A stretch of 64,000 nt of DNA from CAWCUK01 sp963798775 (GTDB lineage Bacteria > Bacteroidota > Ignavibacteria > Ignavibacteriales > Ignavibacteriaceae). The stretch covers positions 248,001 to 312,000 of the forward strand of contig CAWCUK010000004.1 in the NCBI GenBank assembly GCA_963798775.1, in the 5' to 3' direction. The position numbers were made by a program, and so were the translations under genes. The notes below the pieces were generated by a model, which made no database searches, was not told the DNA's origin, and saw only the letters and a program-made list of their open reading frames with translations. Shown here piece after piece: positions 48,876-58,564 of this stretch (positions within the stretch are counted from its first letter, which is position 1; each line of letters begins with the position of its first letter).

Positions 48876-49864
48876 TCGGGGAACATTCGGATAAATTCTA
48901 TTCGCTGTACGAACGCGAAAGGCAAAAAATTGAAAACAAACTTCAAAAATCTTTAAGAGATAGAAAACCGGCATCACTATATGAACCAGCGGCCTACATT
49001 CTTAAAAGCGGTGGAAAAAGGCTCCGCCCTATATTGGTATTATTTGCCGCAAAGGCTGTCGGCGGAAATATAAATAAAGTTTATAACGCATCGGTGGCGG
49101 TAGAACTGCTTCATAATTTTACTCTTGTTCATGATGATATAATGGATAACGCGGATAAAAGAAGAGGCAGGCTTACTTTACATAAAAAATATGATGAAAA
49201 TACAGCTATTCTTGCAGGAGATTCTTTACTTTCCGTGGCGTATGAACTGCTATTAAAAGATTGTGACGGAAACGCGAAGGCTGCGCTTGCGTCATTCACT
49301 AAAGGATTGGTGGAAGTTTGTGAGGGGCAGAGTATGGATAAAGATTTTGAAAATCAGGCTAATGTATCCATTGATGAATATCTTTTAATGATAAAGAAAA
49401 AAACTGCCGCGATGGTGGAAATGTGCTGTGCAATAGGCGCGCAATTAGGCGGCGGCTCAAAAGAGGAAATAAAGGCATTAGCTAATTTCGGAAAAAATAT
49501 AGGATTAGCATTTCAAATTCAGGATGATTTATTAGACATAACCGGAACGGAAGAATTTGGTAAGTTTGTAGGCGGTGATTTGGTTGAAGGGAAAAAAACT
49601 TATCTTTTCTTAAAGGCTTTTGAAACTGCCGAAGGAAAAGATAAAGATGATCTTCAAAAAGTAATTAATAATAAGGGAATAAAACAAAACCAAATTAAAA
49701 AGTACAGAAAAATATACGAAAAGCTCGGTATTCTTGATGAATCTAAAGCGGAAATAAAAAAATACAGCGGTAAAGCGTTAAGATCTTTAAAAAAATTAAA
49801 AAATGAGGAGGATAGGGAAATATTCTCTTGGCTTACCGACTCCCTAATTAAACGGAATAAATAA
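48872..49864 (+). CDS. polyprenyl diphosphate synthase (trans-isoprenyl transferase)
   Basis: This 330-residue enzyme condenses IPP onto allylic diphosphates. The first aspartate-rich motif LVHDDIMDNADKRRG is at about residues 86-100 and the second, FQIQDDLLDITGTEE, at about 210. GGKRLRPIL near residue 50 is conserved. A TTG at 48872 overlaps the fni stop. Chain length (FPP, GGPP or longer) cannot be read without comparison of the residues before the first motif. Its stop shares a base with the HPr start. Confidence 0.92.
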   Translation: MIGEHSDKFYSLYERERQKIENKLQKSLRDRKPASLYEPAAYILKSGGKRLRPILVLFAAKAVGGNINKVYNASVAVELLHNFTLVHDDIMDNADKRRGRLTLHKKYDENTAILAGDSLLSVAYELLLKDCDGNAKAALASFTKGLVEVCEGQSMDKDFENQANVSIDEYLLMIKKKTAAMVEMCCAIGAQLGGGSKEEIKALANFGKNIGLAFQIQDDLLDITGTEEFGKFVGGDLVEGKKTYLFLKAFETAEGKDKDDLQKVINNKGIKQNQIKKYRKIYEKLGILDESKAEIKKYSGKALRSLKKLKNEEDREIFSWLTDSLIKRNK

Positions 49865-50130
49865 TGATAGAAAAAACAATTACAATAAAAAATAAAGCGG
49901 GTCTTCACACGCGTCCGGCTGCTACAATTGTTAAAATGGCGGCAAAATATAAATGCGAATTTTATCTTTCCAAAGACGGTATGCATATAAACGGAAAAAG
50001 TATTATCGGAGTAATGACACTTGCGGCCGAAATGGGTTCACAAATTACACTTTCGTTTGACGGCGAAGATGAAAAACAAGCCTGTGAAGAAATAGTTGAT
50101 TATTTTAACAGAGGATTTGACGAACTTTGA
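49864..50130 (+). CDS. ptsH: phosphocarrier protein HPr
   Basis: This 88-residue protein has the phosphorylated His in KAGLHTRPAATIV (His near residue 15). The regulatory Ser-46 site lies in NGKSIIGVMTLAAEMG, which would suit an HPr kinase. It transfers phosphate from enzyme I. The ATG begins at the last base of the polyprenyl synthase stop, and its stop overlaps the start of ptsI (TTGA), so the three are translationally linked. No EII gene is in view. Confidence 0.94.
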   Translation: MIEKTITIKNKAGLHTRPAATIVKMAAKYKCEFYLSKDGMHINGKSIIGVMTLAAEMGSQITLSFDGEDEKQACEEIVDYFNRGFDEL

Positions 50131-51893
50131 AAAATTTTAAGCAGTTATTTAAGGAAGCCGAGAATAAAATTGCGGGAATCGCAGCCGCTCCGGGAATTGT
50201 TATTGCCGAAGCTTATCTTTTTACCAAAGAAAAGATTCAAATAAACCATGGCGGAATAGAGGATATTAATGCCGCGATTAAAAATTTTGAAGAAGCCTTA
50301 AATAAATCAAAAAAAGAATTAAATAAAATATTCGCGCTTGCTAAAGAAAAAATGGATCCTACACGGGCCGCTATTTTTGAAGCTCAAATAATGATTCTGG
50401 ACGATCCTGTTTTACTCGGTAATATTTATAAGAGAATTAAAGATGAGAAAAAACAGCCCGAATATATAGTAAACGATGAAATATCTAAATATCAGCACAT
50501 GATGGTTCTTTCTCAAGAAGAATATATGAATGAAAGAGCAAACGATATTGAAGATATAAAAAACAGAATAATAAGAAATCTTCAGAAAAAAAGATGGCAG
50601 TCTAAAATTCCCCATGACGCAATTGTAATAAGCGATACTCTTACTCCGGCCGATACCATTTTACTTTCCCGCTGTAATGTTAGAGGTTTTATAACAGATC
50701 ATGGAGGACTAACCTCGCACGCGGCTATTATTTCCCGTTCCTTAAATATTCCGGCTGTAGTCGGCACTCATAATGCCACAGCTCATATAAAAGACGGTGA
50801 TTCTTTAATTATTGACGGATTTCATGGGTATGTTATTATAAATCCCAATGAAGAACAAAAAGAATTTTTCCAGTCTAAAGTTAAAAAGCTTATCGAACTT
50901 CAAAAAAGTTTAGCGGAATTTAAAGATAAACCCGCGGTTACAACCGATAATAAAGAAATAAGTTTATTCGCAAACGTTGATGTTACCGGCGAAATAGATC
51001 TTGTTATTACAAGCGGCGCGAAGGGAATAGGTTTATATAGGACAGAACAAGTTTTAGAAGAATTGGGAGAGTTCGCCAATGAAGAAGAGCAAGTAAGAAT
51101 ATATTCAAATCTTTCCGCGAGAGTTTATCCCGAAATGGTGACGGTTCGAGCTTTCGATATTGGGGGAGACAAATTTAAATTTCTCAATTTTGAAGAGCCG
51201 AATCCTTTTCTCGGCTTAAGAGGAATTAGGCTTTTACTGGAAAACCGTTCTTTATTTAAATATCAGGTTCGTGCGATTTTACGTTCAAGTAAAAATAAAA
51301 ATCTTCAACTAATGCTGCCGATGGTTGCGACCATTCAAGAGATTCATGAATCAAAAATTTTAATAGAAGAATGTAAAGCCGAACTTCGAAAAGAAAAAAT
51401 TGATTTTGATAAAGATTTAAAAATAGGAATTATGGTTGAAGTTCCATCAGCCGCTGTAATGGCGCATGAATTTGCTGCTGAAGTAGATTTTTTAAGCATC
51501 GGGACAAATGATTTAATTCAGTATTTATTAGCTGTTGATAGAGGAAATGATTTAGTTTCTAATCTTTATCAAGAGTTTAATCCGGCAGTAATTAGAACTA
51601 TTCATCATATTGTTAAAGAAGCTAAACGAGCAAAAAAATCAGTAAGCCTTTGCGGTGAAATGGCCGCCGATACGTTGGCAATTCCTTTATTAGTCGGTTT
51701 AGGCTTGGATTCTCTTAGTCTTTCACCATCAACAATTCCTTATGCCAAACGAATAATAAGAAATTTATCTTTCCAAAAATGTAAAGAGCTCGGGGAAGAG
51801 TGTCTTCTATTTTCAACGGAAAAAGAAGTTTCCGATAGAATAGAAAAATTCTTCAAAGAAAATTCAATAACCAGAACAAGAAATATTATATAG
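50127..51893 (+). CDS. ptsI: phosphoenolpyruvate-protein phosphotransferase (enzyme I)
   Basis: This 588-residue EI phosphorylates HPr from PEP. The N-terminal HPr-binding domain is followed by the phosphohistidine segment TDHGGLTSHAAIISRSLNIPAVVG (His near residue 197). The PEP-binding barrel has GIGLYRTEQVL, VRAFDIGGDKFKF, NPFLGLRGIRLLL, SIGTNDLIQYLLAVDRGND and SLCGEMAAD. A TTG start overlaps the ptsH stop. Without EII genes here it may serve a distant sugar system or a regulatory phosphorelay. Confidence 0.95.
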   Translation: MKNFKQLFKEAENKIAGIAAAPGIVIAEAYLFTKEKIQINHGGIEDINAAIKNFEEALNKSKKELNKIFALAKEKMDPTRAAIFEAQIMILDDPVLLGNIYKRIKDEKKQPEYIVNDEISKYQHMMVLSQEEYMNERANDIEDIKNRIIRNLQKKRWQSKIPHDAIVISDTLTPADTILLSRCNVRGFITDHGGLTSHAAIISRSLNIPAVVGTHNATAHIKDGDSLIIDGFHGYVIINPNEEQKEFFQSKVKKLIELQKSLAEFKDKPAVTTDNKEISLFANVDVTGEIDLVITSGAKGIGLYRTEQVLEELGEFANEEEQVRIYSNLSARVYPEMVTVRAFDIGGDKFKFLNFEEPNPFLGLRGIRLLLENRSLFKYQVRAILRSSKNKNLQLMLPMVATIQEIHESKILIEECKAELRKEKIDFDKDLKIGIMVEVPSAAVMAHEFAAEVDFLSIGTNDLIQYLLAVDRGNDLVSNLYQEFNPAVIRTIHHIVKEAKRAKKSVSLCGEMAADTLAIPLLVGLGLDSLSLSPSTIPYAKRIIRNLSFQKCKELGEECLLFSTEKEVSDRIEKFFKENSITRTRNII

Positions 51894-51901
51894 GAATAAA
51901 A

Positions 51902-52936
51902 ATGAACATTTCTGATTTCGTAAATAAATATGATCCCGAAAACCAATTTAAAGTTTTAGTAGATACACATAAGCAAGTAGAGTTTGCTTGGAATAATAAA
52001 ATCAATCTTTCATCGCTAAAAGGAAAAGAATTTAATTCTGTTGTTGTAACAGGTTTGGGCGGTTCAGCTATAAGCGCGGATTTAATGCAGAATTTTTTGA
52101 GTGATGAACTGAAAGTGCCTTATTTGGTAAATCGAAACTATAATCTTCCCTCGTTCGTGAATGAAAATTCTTTATTAATAGTCTCATCTTACTCAGGAAA
52201 CACCGAAGAAACTGTTGAGGTTTTTTCTGCCGCTGTTAAACGCGGCTGCAGCGTTGTTTGTATTTCAACCGGCGGAAAAGTTGAAAAAATTGCTGCTGAA
52301 AATAATATTCCCGTAGTTGAAGTTCAGCCCGGTTTACAGCCGAGATACGCTCTGGGTTTAAGCTTCTTTTCTTTATTAAAAATTTTACAAGAATTAAATA
52401 TTATTGCCAATCAAGATGAAGTAGTAAATAAAATTATTGCGCTCTGGAAGAAAAATGGCGAAGAGTTTGCTAAAGACGGAAATACAGCTTTCAATTATGC
52501 TCAGGATTTAATCGGTTTTATACCTACAATTTATTCAGTTTCCGATAAAACATCAGCGGTAGGTTATAGGTTAAAATGCCAATTCAACGAAAATTCTAAA
52601 CTGCATGCTTTTTCAAATAATATACCCGAGTTAAATCACAATGAAATTATAGGTTGGGAAACTTATTCCGAAAAACAATATCTTACAAAAGTTATAAATA
52701 TTCTTGATCCTGATTATCATCCGCAAATAAAGAAAAGATTTCAAATTTCTTCTGAATTAATTGCCGGCAAAAATGTAGAAATAATTAATCTGGTAAGTAA
52801 TCAAAATGAGTTTAAGCTTCGGCTGATGGATTTGGTTTATCTAGGGGATTGGATAACTTATTATACAGCAATACTTAGAGGATTTGATCCTACTGAAATT
52901 GATAACATTCATATTTTGAAAAAAAGATTAGCTTAA
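51902..52936 (+). CDS. bifunctional phosphoglucose/phosphomannose isomerase
   Basis: This 344-residue SIS-domain enzyme is of the bifunctional PGI/PMI family. SIS domains show VTGLGGSAISADLMQNFL and IVSSYSGNTEETVEVF, and the catalytic end includes ELNHNEIIGWE, with the conserved Glu and His. It interconverts glucose-6-P, fructose-6-P and mannose-6-P, feeding sugar nucleotide synthesis. AGGA upstream of the ATG supports the start. It follows ptsI by nine bases. Confidence 0.9.
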   Translation: MNISDFVNKYDPENQFKVLVDTHKQVEFAWNNKINLSSLKGKEFNSVVVTGLGGSAISADLMQNFLSDELKVPYLVNRNYNLPSFVNENSLLIVSSYSGNTEETVEVFSAAVKRGCSVVCISTGGKVEKIAAENNIPVVEVQPGLQPRYALGLSFFSLLKILQELNIIANQDEVVNKIIALWKKNGEEFAKDGNTAFNYAQDLIGFIPTIYSVSDKTSAVGYRLKCQFNENSKLHAFSNNIPELNHNEIIGWETYSEKQYLTKVINILDPDYHPQIKKRFQISSELIAGKNVEIINLVSNQNEFKLRLMDLVYLGDWITYYTAILRGFDPTEIDNIHILKKRLA

Positions 52937-52946
52937 ATCTTTATCG

Positions 52947-52986
52947 TGCCGGAATAAGAATATTTTTAATCTTTTCCGGCATTTCT
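52947..52986 (+). terminator. possible terminator after the PGI/PMI gene
   Basis: TGCCGGA pairs with TCCGGCA across a loop of about 20 bases, followed by TTTCTGT. The stem is GC-rich for this genome but the loop is long and the T run short. Confidence 0.4.
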
Positions 52987-53027
52987 GTCACGGATTAAAA
53001 TCCTATTAATTAAGAGAAAATTCTAAT

Positions 53028-55847
53028 TTGAAAAAGCATCTTAAATATATTTTAATCCTTCTTATTATTCTTTCTTCTCATGCATCCGCACAATTCTATT
53101 TTTTCGGCAGAAATAAAGTTCAATATCAAAAATTCGATTGGAAACTTTTAAGAACAGAACATTTCAACATTTACTATTACGGTGAAATGGAGGAAATGGC
53201 TGAAGTAGGCGCTTATTACGCGGAAGATGCTTACAACGAACTGAAAGTTAAATTCAATCATATAATCACAAATAGAATTCCATTAATTTTTTATAATACT
53301 TCACTTCATTTTCAGCAGACAAATACAACTCCCGGCTTTATTCCGGAAGGCGTCGGCGGCTTTTTCGAATTTATTAAAGGCAGAGTTGTTATTCCTTCAA
53401 CCGGATCTTTTAAAGATTTTCGTCATGTTATAAGGCATGAGCTTGTTCATGTTTTTATGACTACTAAAGTGTTTCATATTCTTTATGATCATAAAATGCC
53501 GGCAGATAGACTTCCCCCGATTTGGTTTGTTGAAGGTATTGCTGAATTTCTTTCAACAAAACCCGACGATCAAGCTGAAATGGTAATGCGGGACGCTGTT
53601 ATAAATAATTATTTTGTTAGCCTGGAAAACATGTATCAAATTTACGGTACATTTTTTATGTATAAAGAAGGGCAGAATCTTTTAGAATTTATTTCTAAAA
53701 AATACGGCGAAGAAAAAGTTTTATTGTTTATTGATAATTTTTGGATGTATTCAGATTTTGATAAAGTTATTGAGTATACGCTGGGAATAACTATTAAAGA
53801 ACTTGACAAGGAATGGCTTTTTTACCTTAGAAAAAAATATTATCCTCTTCTTGCTCAACACGCTCCTCCAGATAACGCCGCTAAAAAATTAACTGATTTC
53901 GGATTTAATTTCTCTCCGGTTTATTACCAAATAAACAAAAAACATTTTATCTATTTTGTAGCCAACAGAGACGGATATTCTTCATTATACCGCTTGGAAT
54001 ATTCGGAAAAAGGAAATATGGAAGATGTTGAGCCCGAAATGATTTTACGCGGAGAAAAATCGGAAGAATTTGAATCTTTCCATCTTTTCCAATCAACAAT
54101 TGATATTTCAAAAAACGGTATAATCGCGTTTTCTACTAAATCGGGCGCTACGGACGCGCTTCATTTTTATTCCATAAAAGAAGAAGGATTAATTAAGGAC
54201 TATCAGAATGACGAGTTAGTAAATATTTCTTCGCCCAAATTTTCCGATGACGGAAAATATGTTGTTTTTGACGCGGTGGACCAAAAAGGATTCAGCGATA
54301 TTTATATGCTTAATTTTGAAAATGATTCTTTAGCGAGACTGACGAATGATCTTTACGATGATAAACAGCCAACCTTCGGGAAGACTGATAACCAAATAAT
54401 TTTTTCTTCCGATAGAACAGGAGGAAAATATGAGAAATTTTATAATTTATTTTCTTATGATTTAAATTCACATGAAATTAAATACGTTACTTACTTAAAA
54501 AGCAATAATCTGGCGCCGGTACTTTCTCCCGATAAATCAAAAATATTATTTACTTCCGATTATGACGGCGTTAGAAATATCTGGGAATTAAATCTGAACC
54601 GGGATGGATTAAAACAAAAGATAAAAAGAATAACAAATTTTACTTCCAGTGCTTTCGATCCAACTTTTGCCGATTCATCAACAATAATTTTTACCGGCTT
54701 TGAAAAATTTACATTTAATATTTACGCTAAAGAAGTAAATTCCGCGGCGGTTGATACATCGGAGCAAATAACCATGGATTTAGATTCCGCTGCCGGCAAG
54801 TGGATTCCTGGAATGCTGGTTTCTAATTCGGAACGCCAAAAGTTAAATTACGAAAAAGAATATACTTTAGACTACGCGCAAAGCCAGGTAACAACAGATC
54901 CTGTTTATGGTACACGAGGCGGGGCGCTTCTTTCTTTAAGCGATTTATTCGGAGACGATAATTATTATTTCCTAATCTATAATACTGCCGATGTACAAAG
55001 CGATTTTCTAAAAAGTTTTAATATTGCTATTCAAAGAATAAATTTAAGTAAAAGGCCGAATTACGGTTACGGAATATTTCACTTCAGCGGGCGAAGGTAT
55101 GATATTCGTGAATCTGATGAATTCTTTTATGAACGCAGTTTCGGAGGATTTTTTGTCCTTAATTTTCCTTTATCAAAATTTCAAAGGATAGAAACCGATG
55201 TTTCAATAGCTAATTCCGATAAGCAAATATTAACCGGCGTAATTGAACGAAAAGCACTTCTTGTAAGTAATACTATTTCTTATGTTGCCGATAATTCACT
55301 TTGGGGTCCGAGCGGCCCGGTTGATGGAATTAGAGCACGACTTTTACTCGGGTACACCGGAGACGTAAAATACAGCAATGTAAATTATTTTACTGTTATA
55401 GCTGATTATCGGCAATATTTTCGTATTGGTTTTAGTTCGGCTTTGGCTGTTAGAACCGCTCTTTTTTATAATGAGGGAAAAGAAGCACGGCGTTATTTTA
55501 TGGGAGGAAGCTGGGATTTAAGAGGCTGGCCCCGCTGGTCAATCAGAGGAGAAAAATTATGGTTTTCTTCCGTTGAACTTCGTTTTCCGCTTTTAGATCA
55601 AATTAATTTGAAGTTCCCGTTTTTCAATTTCAGTTTAAACGGCATCAGAGGCGCGGCATTTTTCGATTCCGGCGGAGCTTGGGATACTAAATACCGACAA
55701 ACTCTGGGAAGTATCGGTGCGGGTTTCAGAATAAATTTATTCGGCGTGCTAGTTCTTCGTTATGATATCGGGAAAAAAATTGAAGATAATTTTACTCATC
55801 TTCAGCCCGGATTATTCTACCAATTTTTCTTTGGATGGGATTTTTGA
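53028..55847 (+). CDS. large exported peptidase-like / beta-propeller / outer-membrane barrel protein
   Basis: This 939-residue protein with a TTG start and signal peptide (SSHASAQFYF) has three parts. The first (about 30-280) is gluzincin-like: TEHFNIYYYGE, then RHELVHVFM (HExxH-type) and PIWFVEGIAEFL with a possible third ligand Glu. The second (about 285-580) has TolB-like propeller repeats (for example KFSDDGKYVVFD and LSPDKSKILFTSD). The last (about 640-939) is a beta-barrel like the surface-antigen/Omp85 family, with FMGGSWDLRGWPRWS, FFDSGGAWD and ending GLFYQFFFGWDF. It is likely on the cell surface or in the outer membrane. Function unknown; a secreted or periplasmic peptidase coupled to a barrel is possible. 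Confidence 0.75.
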   Translation: MKKHLKYILILLIILSSHASAQFYFFGRNKVQYQKFDWKLLRTEHFNIYYYGEMEEMAEVGAYYAEDAYNELKVKFNHIITNRIPLIFYNTSLHFQQTNTTPGFIPEGVGGFFEFIKGRVVIPSTGSFKDFRHVIRHELVHVFMTTKVFHILYDHKMPADRLPPIWFVEGIAEFLSTKPDDQAEMVMRDAVINNYFVSLENMYQIYGTFFMYKEGQNLLEFISKKYGEEKVLLFIDNFWMYSDFDKVIEYTLGITIKELDKEWLFYLRKKYYPLLAQHAPPDNAAKKLTDFGFNFSPVYYQINKKHFIYFVANRDGYSSLYRLEYSEKGNMEDVEPEMILRGEKSEEFESFHLFQSTIDISKNGIIAFSTKSGATDALHFYSIKEEGLIKDYQNDELVNISSPKFSDDGKYVVFDAVDQKGFSDIYMLNFENDSLARLTNDLYDDKQPTFGKTDNQIIFSSDRTGGKYEKFYNLFSYDLNSHEIKYVTYLKSNNLAPVLSPDKSKILFTSDYDGVRNIWELNLNRDGLKQKIKRITNFTSSAFDPTFADSSTIIFTGFEKFTFNIYAKEVNSAAVDTSEQITMDLDSAAGKWIPGMLVSNSERQKLNYEKEYTLDYAQSQVTTDPVYGTRGGALLSLSDLFGDDNYYFLIYNTADVQSDFLKSFNIAIQRINLSKRPNYGYGIFHFSGRRYDIRESDEFFYERSFGGFFVLNFPLSKFQRIETDVSIANSDKQILTGVIERKALLVSNTISYVADNSLWGPSGPVDGIRARLLLGYTGDVKYSNVNYFTVIADYRQYFRIGFSSALAVRTALFYNEGKEARRYFMGGSWDLRGWPRWSIRGEKLWFSSVELRFPLLDQINLKFPFFNFSLNGIRGAAFFDSGGAWDTKYRQTLGSIGAGFRINLFGVLVLRYDIGKKIEDNFTHLQPGLFYQFFFGWDF

Positions 55848-56978
55848 AACGACTGTTGGTCATACTGTCCTTACTTTTTATCTCGGGATGTTCATCCTCT
55901 ATTATCAAAATAGACGCGCATCGCGATTCAAATCCTCATGCGATGTTTGGCGAAATTCCTTCTAGAAGTTTTTATCTTCCTATTTTATTCGGCGATTCTT
56001 TAAAAGAAAAATGGCAAAGTGAGGCTAACGGCAGCTTCTCAAATTCTTCCGTTGCTGTTTATGATTCTTTCGCTTTTGTAAATGATCTTTCAGGCAGAGT
56101 TTATTGTTTCAATATTAAAAATGGTAAAGAAGCGGGAAAATTAAAAAATAAAGGCGCGTTATTCGGTTCGCCTGTTATTTATGAATTTTATCTTGCTTTT
56201 GCCGTTGTACTTGAAGACGAAAATAAAACAATTTTGAAGTTTTACGATTTTGTAAGCGGAATTTTAAAACAAGAAATTGAATTAAAGGGCAGGGTAACTT
56301 CAGAAATGATTCGAACAGAAAAAGGAATAATTGCTTTAACAGAAGACGGTATAGTTTATTATTATAATTGGCGGGGAGAGAAAATTTGGGAAACAAATAC
56401 CGAAACCTCCGCGCATAGTTCGCCTTCGCTTTCAGAAAATATCCTTTTTTTCGGGAATGATAAAGGTGAAGTTATTACCATAAATATAGTAAACGGCAAT
56501 ATTCTGTACAGAAAAAAAATAGCTGAACCATTTTTTTCCGGAAGCGCGATTTATGACGGGAAAATCTATACGGGAAATGATAACGGAAATTTGTATTCAA
56601 TTGAATTAACAACCGGCAAAATATTATGGAAGTTTTCCTCCGGCGCAAAAATAACTATGACTCCCGCAGCCGATAAAAATATTTTATTTTTCGGAAATTT
56701 AGCAGGAAATTTATTTGCGGTTTCAAAATCTGACGGAAAATTAATTTGGAAGACTGAATTTAAATGGAGTTCTAAATGCTACTCCGCTTATTTTTAAAGA
56801 TAAAATTATAGCTCCTAATTTATTTGAAAAAGTTGATATAGTTAATAAATCAAACGGAAGTATAGTTAAGAAAATAGAATTTGAAAGTAGAGTAAGGTTA
56901 ACGCCGGTTTATAAAGATAATCTTTTATTTTTGGGTTCCGACAGAGGAATTTTAAGCGCTTATGAATTGGTTGAATAA
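55835..56978 (+). CDS. PQQ-like beta-propeller lipoprotein (one frameshift)
   Basis: The product has a lipoprotein signal ending in FISGCSSS; a TTG at 55844 overlapping the previous stop is an alternative to ATG 55835. Repeats of the PQQ/BamB-like propeller follow, such as VYCFNIKNGKEAGKLKNKG, FFGNDKGEVITINIVNGNILY and YSIELTTGKILWKFSSGA. The frame breaks near 56774; removing one A gives SNATPLIFKDK and continues to LSAYELVE at 56978. BamB-like proteins aid barrel assembly; its position after a large barrel gene fits, but that link is inferred. It overlaps the next gene by 17 bases. Confidence 0.78.
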
Positions 56979-57684
56979 AATATTAATTTTGATTCTCGTT
57001 TTTAACTTGTATAAACTAAATGCGCAGGATTGTAAATCTAATATAAATATTGTAACGAATGATCCGCATTCAGTTATATTTGTAAATAATAGAATTACCG
57101 GAAACGGTGAAGCGCGGCTTAAACTTAAAAATGGAACTTATATTATTTCGGTTATAAGAGATAGTCTAAAATGGAATTCACAAGCTTTTGCGGATACTTT
57201 GGATTTGGATTCATGCATCGATAAAAATTTAACTTATAATTTTGAACCTCAAGTTTATTTGCGTACAGACCCGGAAGATGCGTATGTTTTTTACGGCGAT
57301 TCTTTAATCGGACATACTCCTTTGTTTTTATCGTATGATTTTGAAAATTTGAAACTGATGAAAAAAGGTTATTCAGAAAAAACGATTTCTTTAAGAAAAA
57401 TTTCAACAGCTAAGCCTGTGCAACTTAAATATAATGGCGAAGTATACGGTAAATCTTTTTATCAGACACCGGTATTCAAATATTTAATCGGAGGAATTGT
57501 ATTACTCGGCGCAACTACAGCTTATTTCAAAATAAAAGCGGATGATAAGTTTGAACAATATCAGTTATCCGGCGATGGAAATTTACTTTCCGATACAAGA
57601 AAATATGATCTAATCAGCGGAATTGCGTTCGGGGCTTTACAAATTAATTTCGGAATTCTTATTTACTATTTTTTAACCGATTAG
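56962..57684 (+). CDS. PEGA-domain-like exported protein
   Basis: This 240-residue protein has a signal peptide (LILILVFNLYKLNAQD). Two PEGA-type beta domains follow: NIVTNDPHSVIFVNNRITGNGEARLKLKNGTYIISV (residues about 27-62) and VYLRTDPEDAYVFYGDSLIGHTPLFL (about 98-123). Two hydrophobic segments near the C-terminus (about 170-190 and 210-235) may anchor it. PEGA domains are common in surface and cell-wall proteins. It overlaps the PQQ-like gene. Function unknown. Confidence 0.6.
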   Translation: MNWLNKILILILVFNLYKLNAQDCKSNINIVTNDPHSVIFVNNRITGNGEARLKLKNGTYIISVIRDSLKWNSQAFADTLDLDSCIDKNLTYNFEPQVYLRTDPEDAYVFYGDSLIGHTPLFLSYDFENLKLMKKGYSEKTISLRKISTAKPVQLKYNGEVYGKSFYQTPVFKYLIGGIVLLGATTAYFKIKADDKFEQYQLSGDGNLLSDTRKYDLISGIAFGALQINFGILIYYFLTD

Positions 57685-57700
57685 GATAACACTTCTTTTT

Positions 57701-58564
57701 ATGCTCACAGTATTAGAATCTATTAAGCTTTCAACAGAATATCTTGAAAAAAAAGAGATTGAATCTCCAAGAGTTAATGCGGAATTACTTCTTGCTCATA
57801 TATTAAAATGTAAACGCCTTCAGCTTTATTTATCATTCGATAAACCTCTTCAAGAGGATGAAATAATTCTTTACCGCAATTTTATAAAACGGCGGGGTCA
57901 AAATGAACCGCTTCAGTATATTTTAGGGATTGTTGAGTTTTACGGTTTGGAATTTAAAGTCAATTCCGCGGTTTTAATTCCAAGGCCGGAAACAGAAATT
58001 TTAGTTGAAACCATTATTGAAAATTTAGGAACGGAAAGTAACGCGAAAATATTAGATATCGGTACGGGGAGTGGAAATATACCTATTTGTCTTGCTAAAT
58101 TTTTACCTCATACAAAAATATTTTCCATTGATAAAAGTAAAGAAGCTCTACAGCTTGCGGAAGAAAACGCTGTATTAAATGAAGTTGATTCTAAAATTGA
58201 ATTTATTGAAGCGGATATATTTAATCTTAAACATTCTCATAAAACTAAATTTGATGTTATAGTTTCAAATCCACCCTATGTTAACGCCGATGAATATAAA
58301 CTGCTTCAGCCTGAGTTAAAAGTTTTCGAGCCGAGAATGGCTTTAACAGATGAAAAAGACGGATTAAATTTTTATCGTTCAATTTCTGCTCAAGCCGAAG
58401 AATTAGCCGGCAAAAACGCTTTACTTTATTTTGAAATCGGAAAAGATCAGTACAAAGAAGTTGAGCAAATAATGTTGAATAACAGTATAAAAAACATTAC
58501 AATAAAAAAAGATTATCAAAATATTGAACGTATTATTTACGGAGATATAAATTGCGAGCCTTAA
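57701..58564 (+). CDS. prmC: peptide chain release factor N5-glutamine methyltransferase
   Basis: This 287-residue enzyme methylates the GGQ glutamine of release factors. It has the N-terminal PrmC helical domain (ESPRVNAELLLAHILKCKRLQLYLSFDKPL), PLQYILG, the SAM motif ILDIGTGSGNIPI and the catalytic NPPY (VSNPPYVNADE). The end overlaps the dtd start by 13 bases. Confidence 0.94.
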   Translation: MLTVLESIKLSTEYLEKKEIESPRVNAELLLAHILKCKRLQLYLSFDKPLQEDEIILYRNFIKRRGQNEPLQYILGIVEFYGLEFKVNSAVLIPRPETEILVETIIENLGTESNAKILDIGTGSGNIPICLAKFLPHTKIFSIDKSKEALQLAEENAVLNEVDSKIEFIEADIFNLKHSHKTKFDVIVSNPPYVNADEYKLLQPELKVFEPRMALTDEKDGLNFYRSISAQAEELAGKNALLYFEIGKDQYKEVEQIMLNNSIKNITIKKDYQNIERIIYGDINCEP

